Part shown: positions 55,521 to 64,000 of the stretch, piece after piece
Layout: each line of letters starts with the position of its first letter
Position numbering within the stretch: the stretch's first letter is position 1
Assembly (NCBI GenBank): GCA_003013855.2
Contig: PVNU02001548.1
Location: 806,001 to 870,000, forward strand
Reading direction: 5' to 3'
Length of the DNA: 64,000 nt
Source: Liriodendron chinense
Taxonomy: Eukaryota; Streptophyta; Magnoliopsida; Magnoliales; Magnoliaceae
The notes under the pieces: model-generated
Seen by the model: the letters and a program-made list of their open reading frames with translations, nothing else
Told to the model about the DNA's origin: nothing
The model's database searches: none
Made by a program: the position numbers and the translations under genes

Positions 55521-56491
55521 GCTTCAAGTGTGAAGTTTGACGTTGAGAAATTTTCGGGTAAAAACAACTTTGAGTTGTGGAAGGTGAAAATGAGAGCCGT
55601 CCTAACTCAGCAAGGGGTCGTGAACGCTCTTGGAAAGCGACCTGCAGACATGAAAGATGATGAGTAGACTAAGATGGATGAGAAGGTTATGCCTCAATTC
55701 AATTGTGCCTTGTTGATGACGTCCTCTAAAACGTCATAAAGGACAAAATCGTTGTAGAGACATGGACCAAGCTAAAGAACATCTATGCAAAAAAGTCTCT
55801 AGAAAATTGTATGTATCTAATGATGCAACTCTTCACCTTAAAGGTGGCGGAGGGGACAGATGTGGAGGACTACATTAGCACATTCAACAAGTTGATTTGC
55901 AAGTTGTTTGATTTTAGTGAATAGATGAAGGACGAGTATGAACCTTTAATCTTGCTAAACTCGCTTCCTAGTTCATATGAGTCTCTCACGGACTTGTTGT
56001 GTACGGGTAGGGACATTATTAATGTTGAGACCGTTGTCTCAGCCCTTCAGTCGAATGCAATGAGACAGAAGAGCGGTGATGCTAATTCTTCCTCCGATGC
56101 ACTGATTATGAAAGGAAAAAATTCTGAGGGAGGTGAAGGATCGTTGCGTTCTCGATCCAAGTCGAAGGACAAGGGTAAAGCTAAGTTGAAGTGTTGGGGA
56201 TGTGGCCAAGTTAGGCACATGAAGAAGGACTGCAAGAGTCCTAAGTATAAGAAGGAGAAGTCAGGAGACTCTTCTAGGAAAGCCAATACCGCTGAAGCTG
56301 AAGAAGGTGGTAGTGATGTGTGCGAGGTCTTGACAGTGTTAAAGGTTGGATCTCTCAGCAATGAGTGGATCATAGACTCTGGGGCTTCGTACCACATGTG
56401 CCCGGATAGGAGCGTCTTTACTTCTTACAGGGAGTATGAGGGAGGCTCGGTATTTCTAGGCGATGACTACGCCTGCAAGGTTGTGGGAATT
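55521..56491 (+). pseudogene. Ty1/copia gag and protease start, truncated
   Basis: Gag begins around MASSVKFDVEKFSGKNNFEL and continues WKVKMRAVLTQQG. It meets an in-frame TAG near 55666, shifts frame, and resumes as an open stretch from 55925. That stretch has EPLILLNSLPSSYESL, a CCHC zinc knuckle CWGCGQVRHMKKDC, and the aspartic protease region WIIDSGASYHMC. The text matches TNT1-type copia. It stops abruptly after ..CKVVGI, where the LTR of another element starts at 56492. Integrase, RT and the 3' LTR presumably lie beyond the window. Confidence 0.88.
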
Positions 56492-59457
56492 TGTAACGCC
56501 CCAGATTTTCGTCAATTTAAATTTCAGAATCCTCGGAAGATTTTTCACTACAATTAATTTATTTTATAATTTAACGACGTTTAATGCTCGATTCTAAGAA
56601 ACATGCTAGTATTACCAACAAAGAACCATATAAATCCGATTAGACATCCTTAAGTAACTAACGCCTACGCCCAATCATCGAAAGCTTAAGCCTAATCATG
56701 CGATCTATAAATCTAAGGCTAAGATCTAGTGGATCCCGCCATTGATAAATTGACTTAACCGATGCATGATGATCATCTAACCGAGAACAATACTAATCAC
56801 CGCTTAGATTACGCTTATAATCCAACTTAATCAAATTTTCATCTAACTTACAAATCAACGGATGAGAGTGAGTTAGGCCAAAACACTATTTCTATTAATT
56901 TTAAATCAGCCAAACTTTAGGCGTAGGTAGATCAGACCACATTTAACATACCCTAGAAATCTCATCCTAAACTCTATTTTCGAAAACCCCGAAAAACACT
57001 AGATAGAGTCTAGACCGATCGTTAGTGGGCCATTAAATTGAAAATTAAGGAAAGTTATCTGTCTTAGTGGGCTTGATGTCTATCGTGAAACATCGAGCTG
57101 AAATCGCGTCTCGAATCATTCAACTTAGGCTCGCAAGACAAGTGCATGAGATGTGTGAATACCTTTAGAATCTGTTAGGAACTTAAGTGAATGTTGTCAT
57201 TCAAACTTATGCAAAGTTGTGGCTTTCGAGCCGTTATATTTCAATGAAATTTAGGGCCCTAGTTCCGAATAATTCCACGCATAGAATCACAAAGCCGTGG
57301 GCCCGATCGACGATCGGTGACCGTTGAACAAACTTGTCGTCATATCCGTCGATCGCTGCATCCAGATTATGAAAGAATGGGACCCTAAGTAGATCCTGTC
57401 AAGTCATAACTATCATATGGTTTGGATGGACTCATGTGGGTCTCATTGAACCTCTACTAAGAAAACTAACACTTCCTAGGGCCATTTATGTGACACATTA
57501 ACCATCAGGGCCATCCAGGTAAATCTGGGCCTATAAATAGAGTTGTGTTGGGGCATTTCTCCCCAACACAAATCTCACCCCTTTTTGTAATAGAGAGAAT
57601 AGAAAAGAGAGAGAAGTTGAGAGAAAGAGATGAAGGAGAATAGAGGGAATTGTTCATTGGGAGTGCTTGTGCTAGGATTCATCCTCGTCGGGTGCGAGTT
57701 CATCCCTTTAACTGCTGACTTCTTTGTCTAGATCGTCTTGGTTTGCAATCGGAGGTAAGATGTGAATCGTACCACCTATTTCAATCCATTTTAGGTTTTA
57801 TTACATATGATCTCACCCTTAACCTTGGCTTGTGAATAGGCGTTGCCAATCTTTCAACCAACCTCAACCATAGGTGCTCGGAAATCAAGAAACCCTAATA
57901 CTAAGGTGCGGGATTATGTTTCTAGGTTTGCGTTTATCAAATGTTGTCGATTTAGGATTGATGTGGCTGCTAGGTTTAGGAAGAATCGTCGTTGATCGAT
58001 TTGGGATACGATTTATTGCAAATGTACTGTTTACAAATTTCTGCATGCCATGTGTTTGACAAAATGCTTGAGTGAATCGAACTGCCTCCTAATTGCTTTT
58101 CATGACTTCCATGGTGAATTATGCTCACATATGATTAGAAATAAATTGATTCTGCATATTTAAATTACTAGGATTTTTTCCCAAGTTTCATTATTGTGAG
58201 ATTTCAATCAAGTATCAGACGAGATGTGATATGAAATCTTGGGCCAGACCTTCTGAGACGGGTAACCCGAGTTGTTGGTTACCCGAGGCGTACCCGATGA
58301 GATTGGGAAACCGGAAGGTTGACGGTAGTTCGCTACGCGGGTCTTGACTGCCCACGTCAAGCCAAACGGAAGCCCAGGTACCAATCGGTTCCGCCTAAAT
58401 ATGGCAACGTGGATGACTGATGGTTGTTGTATCATAGTCCTCTGAAGTCAGAGTACCCAAGGCCCTCAAATGTGTTGAGTCCACCAATAACCGAATGTGC
58501 GATGCGATCCCGTCAAGCCTCTTGGGCCGGTCATGGCGGTATGGGACACCGTGATCGAGTCGTCGGCCTATGCTGGGGTGTTTCACCTCCCCATAGTGTC
58601 CTTGGAGCAAACTGGAAATTTTCCACCATATCGGTATGATCGAGACAGGTGGGGGAATTCCATTCTTATCAGTGTGAAGGGAACCATAATAAGTTGTAGA
58701 AGAAAAAGGGAATCCTCGGGTCACTGGCGATGATCGATGATGCACCATCGGAGCCAAGTGACTCAGATTTGGACCTGTGATTGGACTCGGTACTTTGAAT
58801 TCCACAAAATGCTGTTTGAAAAGGAAATAATAATTCAAGGCCTAATCACGCATCCATGTCATGGATCACCTAGGTAACTGTCCTACTGTTAAAGGCCAGG
58901 ATACCGACGGATGATCCAAGTTCATTTCCATTTTGGAGGTTCTGGGGTGCCTGGTTGCTTGATGTGGCGCCAGTGCTATCTCGTGTTCCTCATCGTATCC
59001 GGAACATTCATGTTATGCGAACTCATGTCATTCATGCATTAATCCACTAGACTAGAAATCTTTGTTTTGCTTGTGGTCAATGCCTAAGTCTGCTTCATTT
59101 GATAACATGTTAAACTTCGAATTATAGTCCTCACTGAATTGATCACTCACACCCGCACCTGGGTCGGTGTTTCAAAACACCACCAGGCTCTGTTGTGATA
59201 GATGCAGGTATCTCAGAGGAGAATGCCTTACAGGATGAGTTCGATGACTTTACGGGAGAGTTGTCTTACTTCCACTTTTTATATTGATCAGGTTTAAATT
59301 TAATTTTTGTCTACTTTACTGCTTAAATTGATTATGAATTTGTGCTTTGATGCCTTATGAATCTTAAACAAGAAATCACGCTTCCGCAAAGCATAATTGA
59401 CACCCAGAATCTTGGAGATCGAGGTTGTACTCGACCCCTGAAATTCGGGGCGTCACA
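56492..59457 (+). repeat. 5' LTR of the LARD-like element
   Basis: 2966 bp, unusually long. Promoter-like CTATAAATAG at 57531 divides it into about 1.05 kb of U3 and about 1.9 kb of R-U5. A CT/GA-rich leader and a possible splice donor GGAG/GTAAGATG (57750s) follow. The 79-147 aa open frames within it (for example 58395-58838 minus) show no domain. Confidence 0.88.
57531..57571 (+). promoter_or_regulatory. LTR core promoter and start-site hairpin
   Basis: CTATAAATAG (57531-57540) is followed directly by a perfect 11-bp stem: TTGTGTTGGGG (57543-57553), 7-base loop, CCCCAACACAA (57561-57571). The stem covers where transcription should start, roughly 25-35 bases after the TATA box. Confidence 0.7.
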
Positions 59458-59459
59458 GT

Positions 59460-59471
59460 TGGTATCAGAGC
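59460..59471 (+). other. LARD primer-binding site
   Basis: TGGTATCAGAGC two bases after the LTR end; exact match to the plant initiator tRNA-Met primer motif. Confidence 0.88.
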
Positions 59472-61269
59472 GCGAGTTTAGAATTGAACTGGGCAGTGAG
59501 TTATGGGCTTACCACAAACTTCACGCAGATGTAGATATGACTGTGAGATTAGTGACCTTGAACTTTAGACTCGATTTCTTAAATCCTTGATCCCCGCAGA
59601 ATCAATCTTAGAGTGGATGGACGTCCTGGATTTTGGACACTTTTGAAATCAAGGTGGAAACCTGAGGTCAAACGCTTGTTGGGGTTAGGTTATAGGATGA
59701 GAGTGGAACCCCTAGGAGTAGAAACTCATATGGATCCATGAGTTCAGATAGAGAGAGTTTAGTGTTTAGATGCTTGCAATAGATAGTTTATCTGTGCGAG
59801 TTGTGGTTCGGTTGAGAGCAAGAAGAGGTGACCAAGTTTGCTAAGATATGGGGATGAGATCAAGAGAGCAAATGGGGTTTTGGGAGCCTCTAAGGATGAG
59901 TTTGTGACTAGATGACACAGCAAGATCCAGTCGACCAGATTGTAAACTGGTCAATTGGTTGTTACTGCCAGAGAACAGTTGGAAAGTGGAAAGAAATTGG
60001 AAAGTTGAGATAGTGTAATCTGGTTGACCAGATTGCCAGCCGGTCGACCAGATTAGACCCGTTTTTTTTTTTAAAAAGGGATTTTTTTTTCTCCCTTTCT
60101 CTCAACAAACGAGAACCCCTCTTTCCCTATTTCATTACTCCACCCATTCAACAAAAACCCACCTCCAGATCCCTAAAATCCTCCAAGCTTCCACCCTCTA
60201 CTTCAGGATTCCGAAGCCTCAATCCTCACTCCCCTTCTTCCCATTTTGAGCTCACAATCTCCTCAAGAGCTCCACAAACCTTTGTGTGGGGGTTTCTGAT
60301 CCTCTACCCCAAGGTGAGGTGAGAGTAGTTGCTTGAAGATGGTGTCATTCTTGGCCCTAGCCTTGTCATGGGTTGCGCTTCCATTGGTAGTGATGGGCAT
60401 GACCAAGAGGCGGAACACGGGAGAGGCAAGTTCAAGCTGTGAACGCTGCACCAAGCAGAGGAAGGACATAAATGTGGCTACCCCAACGATTGTGCCTATA
60501 TACAAACCACAATGTTCATATGTTTTGATGTTTAAGATTAAGAGTTTAGACCGGAAGGGGATTTCCCTAAGTTGGTGTATCTGACAATATAGGAAATCCA
60601 GTAATATAGAGACAACAAACCCTAGGATTAAATCTCTAAATCGATTGAAATGTTTGAAATTTGAACTTAGAAACATGAACATTAGGAACTTCCCTAGTGT
60701 CCACAATCACAATCATTCTCATAGGATAGAAAATTTTCGACATCAGCATATAGGGAAGTAGCTTCCTCAAAATACTGAGTTCATAGTTTTAGGGTTCTCT
60801 TGCTGACCTAAAGCTAAATGAGTCGGACTTCAAGTGGGTCACACATAAGACTAAATTAATTGTCAAGAAAGCCTGAGGGACTATTTATACCTCACATCAA
60901 AAGTTGGCCCACGAGGCATAGTATGGTTATGATAATGGGCAATGCCACATGTTAACCACCCAAGTAACTTGATTCCATTAATCCAATTTTTTTTATTCAT
61001 TTTGCCTTTATATGATTACACTATGTGGCCCCACAAGATTTCCAACACATCAGTAAATTAGATCAATCAACGACTTTCTACCTTGAGTCATTGTATAGAC
61101 TTTACATCTAGTTCATCCATTGGTCCAAATTCATGTAAGGCGATGATCAACAGATGATGTTTTAATTGGTCTATAGACGACATCCTTAAATGGCTTAAAG
61201 ACAATCAGATTTATTTCAAGCTTAGCCATCCACTATGCTTTGAAATTGATTTCAATTATTGAAAGAAGA

Positions 61270-61310
61270 TTTAGTCATTCGTAACATACTTGGTATTGAA
61301 AAAAAAAAAA

Positions 61311-61355
<45 letters not shown>

Positions 61356-61660
61356 AAAGAAAATTTTATAAGTGTTAAGGATTGAAAAAAAAAAAAAAGA
61401 GAGAGAAAAAAAAAAAGAAAAAAAAAAGAATTCATAAGTGTTGAGGATTTGAGAAATTTATTTATTTATTTCATAAATGTTGACGGTTTGACAAAAAAAA
61501 AAAAAAAAAACTTCATCATGTATGTGGTGAGAATTTGAAAAAAAAAAATCATCATAAGTGTTGAGGATTTAAAAACAAATAAATTTCATTTGTTTTGAGG
61601 GTTTGAAAAGAAAAAGAAAAGAATTACATAAGTGTTGATAATTTGCAACAAAAAAAAAAA
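61270..61660 (+). repeat. A-rich tandem array
   Basis: At least six units of CATAAGTGTTGAGGATTTG followed by an A-run of variable length, some with GA microsatellites or TTTA insertions. Unit length is about 40-90 bp because the A-runs vary. Confidence 0.8.
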
Positions 61661-61689
61661 AAAAAAAAAAAAAAAACACCAAACAGCAA

Positions 61690-61835
61690 GAACCGGTCGA
61701 CCAGGGCCATATCCGGCCGACCGGATGAACATAGGGTCACTGGACAGCAACAACCGGTCGACCGGGCCCATATCCGGCCGACCGGATGGAAATATGGTCG
61801 ACCGGGTCCGTATCCGGCCGACCGGATGTCTTGGG
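61690..61835 (+). repeat. GC-rich palindromic tandem array
   Basis: Three tandem units carrying ACCGGTCGACCRGG, then ATCCGGCCGACCGGAT, spaced about 45-60 bp. Each unit is itself palindromic. Confidence 0.85.
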
Positions 61836-63169
61836 GCTATTTTTGTTAAAAATTCTAAATTTTAATAATTTCAGCCTTACATTTTAGGTAACTTCAAAAA
61901 CTCATATCTCATTCGTTATAGCTCCGATTGAGGTGATTCAAAATTCATATTAAATATTTAAGAGTCTAATTTCATATAAAAATATATAAAAAATAAAATA
62001 AATATTATAATAATACTAATTTAGGACGGTTTGAAAACTATCTAGAAAATATCGATTTTTAAGCAGCTGGTACTCCGAAAATTTTAATAATTTTTTTACA
62101 ACTTGAAATGGGTTGAAATTTTGTGAGAAAATATTAAACTTAATTATAAATTATCATAAAAATTTTAAAAAATAATTTAATGAACTAAAATGTCAAAACC
62201 AACATGAGCAATAGACCAATTGAAACTAAGAAAATTTCTACAATTATGATCTGTCGATGGATCGCCGTATCTTTTTCATCTTAGAACTTTAATAAATGGT
62301 GCCTTCTTAGGATTTTCTTCTTATAATGTCAGGAATCATCTTGTGTAACTAAATTAATTATTATTTTAGCAAATTTTCCTATGTCGGATAAGTTTTAGTT
62401 TGGTCGAATTAGGGCTCTTAAGTAGGGTTGTATTCTATTATTATAAGTCCGTCTAGAAAAAAAAAAGAAAACATCAATAAAATTATTTTAAAATTTATTT
62501 TTTTCCCCTTTAAATTCAAGTATAGCCTTGGGGATTCAAGGTTTTGTACGCTTGAGGTAAACAATGATCTTTTCCTCATCACACCCTTCCCTGCGTCAAA
62601 TTAAGAATGAATACCATTTCCTTAAGATCGAAACAAAATAAGAATTTGAACACAAACTTAGGTTCCCTTGAAAACTATTAGGATGATTGTGTGAACTTGG
62701 AGACATAACTTAGGTCATGTGGGAAAGCGAGTGCCCACTATAATGCACATAAGATTTAAACGAGATGACTCCTGGAACTTGTCCCAAAGGACGATTAGAA
62801 ATGTGAAACTTGAACTTACCAATGACGCATGATATTTTTTTTCATATGTTTGGAATGATCGAACAACGGATTTTCGGAACCACACATCTGCGAAGCATTC
62901 GCGGTCTGACCCAATTCTCAATCCTGGGCGATTACCAATGGACTCACTGCTTTGACCGAGCAGAAGACCCGAATCTACCAGGACTAGGAAGGGATACGAC
63001 GAGTTCTCCGCCCTGGTCAGGTAGAGGATCGAAGTATCGGATCCAGACCTACTACAATTGTCTATCCGTATTAGCCTAAACGTGAAAACGGTACACGCCA
63101 CCCCTTAGCTAAATTTTGAGGCTAAACACTTAGTGCGACATTGATAATTCTGACGTATGTTCTTGAATC

Positions 63170-63201
63170 TCGAGGGTAAAATTATTTTTAAGGGAGGTAG
63201 A
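63170..63201 (+). repeat. duplicate polypurine-tract motif
   Basis: AAATTATTTTTAAGGGAGG here repeats the phrase at 63321-63352 (AAATTATTTTTAAGGGGGG) that primes plus-strand synthesis just before the 3' LTR. Confidence 0.7.
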
Positions 63202-63352
63202 CCGTTGCGACCTAGGCTAGCATAGTTAATATACACCCTTGCACGTACATGAACATGATATTCACGAAAATTTAGGCATGTGAAACGAGAACATCTTCAC
63301 TTAGTGACATTAGACAATTTCGGGGACGAAATTATTTTTAAGGGGGGTAGAT

Positions 63353-64000
63353 TGTAACGCCCCAGATTTTCGTCAATTTAAATTTCAGAATCCTCGGAAG
63401 ATTTTTCACTACAATTAATTTATTTTATAATTTAACGACGTTTAATGCTCGATTCTAAGAAACATGCTAGTATTACCAACAAAGAACCATATAAATCCGA
63501 TTAGACATCCTTAAGTAACTAACGCCTACGCCCAATCATCGAAAGCTTAAGCCTAATCATGCGATCTATAAATCTAAGGCTAAGATCTAGTGGATCCCGC
63601 CATTGATAAATTGACTTAACCGATGCATGATGATCATCTAACCGAGAACAATACTAATCACCGCTTAGATTACGCTTATAATCCAACTTAATCAAATTTT
63701 CATCTAACTTACAAATCAACGGATGAGAGTGAGTTAGGCCAAAACACTATTTCTATTAATTTTAAATCAGCCAAACTTTAGGCGTAGGTAGATCAGACCA
63801 CATTTAACATACCCTAGAAATCTCATCCTAAACTCTATTTTCGAAAACCCCGAAAAACACTAGATAGAGTCTAGACCGATCGTTAGTGGGCCATTAAATT
63901 GAAAATTAAGGAAAGTTATCTGTCTTAGTGGGCTTGATGTCTATCGTGAAACATCGAGCTGAAATCGCGTCTCGAATCATTCAACTTAGGCTCGCAAGAC
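63353..64000 (+). repeat. 3' LTR of the LARD-like element (partial)
   Basis: 648 bp, no difference seen from 56492-57139. If full length, it would end about 2.3 kb beyond the window. Confidence 0.92.

Larger units (their letters stand above)
59458..63352 (+). other. non-coding interior of the LARD-like element
   Basis: No retroelement domain is recognised in six frames. The best frames are 60333-60584 (plus; contains MTKRRNTGEASSSCERCTKQ, possibly a decayed gag start) and 60263-60706 (minus, no domain). Tandem arrays occupy about 61270-61835. The remainder is AT-rich. Confidence 0.7.
56492..64000 (+). mobile_element. young LARD-like LTR retrotransposon, right end outside window
   Basis: 5' LTR 56492-59457 (2966 bp, TGTAACGCCCC..GGGGCGTCACA). 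Primer site TGGTATCAGAGC at 59460 fits initiator tRNA-Met. The interior 59458-63352 (3895 bp) has no gag, protease, RT or integrase that I can find. A polypurine tract AAGGGGGGTAGAT comes just before the 3' LTR at 63353, of which 648 bp are visible and identical to the 5' LTR. The LTR ends and the GACGAAATTATTTTTAAGG phrase before the tract look like Del/Tekay-type gypsy elements. Very large LTRs around a long non-coding core define LARDs, which move using proteins from a partner. It sits inside the copia protease codons in the same orientation. Confidence 0.88.

Noticed and set aside
58395..58838. 147-aa minus-strand frame in the LARD LTR
   Set aside because: No recognisable domain; lies in U5 of a non-coding LTR.
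60263..60706. 147-aa minus-strand frame in the LARD interior as a gene
   Set aside because: No domain, antisense to the element, and probably chance; kept only as a note in the interior entry.
61690..61835. CRISPR-like array
   Set aside because: Only three degenerate units in a plant retrotransposon, with related rather than unique spacers.

Overview
This is a flowering-plant nuclear window, probably non-monocot and possibly magnoliid. The plant call rests on an intronless PLS-type PPR gene, a four-exon GIF1/ANGUSTIFOLIA3 gene and typical plant LTR, LINE, hAT and MULE repeats. The magnoliid guess rests only on the many 'GGGCCCACC..TGATGTATG' miniature elements and is weak.

Two host genes can be supported. 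(1) A PPR gene, + strand 11945-14149, 734 aa, intronless, resembling Arabidopsis At3g49740. (2) A GIF1/AN3 transcriptional co-activator, - strand, coding exons at 42220-42131, 35996-35920, 25766-25682 and 25262-24822. These give a 230-aa protein spread over 17.4 kb because introns 1 (6.1 kb) and 2 (10.2 kb) are full of transposons. I worked out all GIF1 splice junctions and phases by hand; they are consistent.

Layout. 0-8 kb: MULE-type miniature elements, two hAT-type elements built of CTCGAGC-like motifs, and a small tandem duplication. 8.06-11.8 kb: an old, internally deleted Ty3/gypsy element (- strand) with a solo LTR nested in its 5' LTR; its edge is 147 bp from the PPR start codon. 14-18 kb: quiet intergenic DNA with short tandem duplications. 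18.15-20.61 kb: a hAT element whose central (TA)n tract holds three palindromic elements. 22.8-23.8 kb: a solo LTR. 24.8-42.3 kb: GIF1. Intron 2 holds a decayed L1-type LINE broken by an inverted second LINE (itself carrying an RTE tail) and by a solo-LTR-like insert. Intron 1 holds a MULE with a palindromic hAT element inside it and several smaller elements. 42.4-52.1 kb: a dense cluster of MULE-type miniature elements upstream of GIF1, several with clear target-site duplications (TSDs) and one with a paralogous empty site. 53.1 kb: another hAT copy with an unfilled TA tract. 54.87-56.49 kb: LTR, gag and protease start of a Ty1/copia element, cut in frame by a very young LTR element.

That last element starts at 56492 and runs off the window. 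It has a ~2.97-kb LTR (TGTAACGCCCC..GGGGCGTCACA), a tRNA-Met primer site, 3.9 kb of essentially non-coding interior with unusual tandem arrays, a duplicated polypurine tract, and a 3' LTR identical to the 5' LTR over all 648 visible bases. It fits a large non-coding retrotransposon derivative (LARD) probably mobilised by a Del/Tekay-like gypsy partner, and is the most interesting object here. I saw no tRNA or rRNA genes, CRISPR arrays or organellar insertions.
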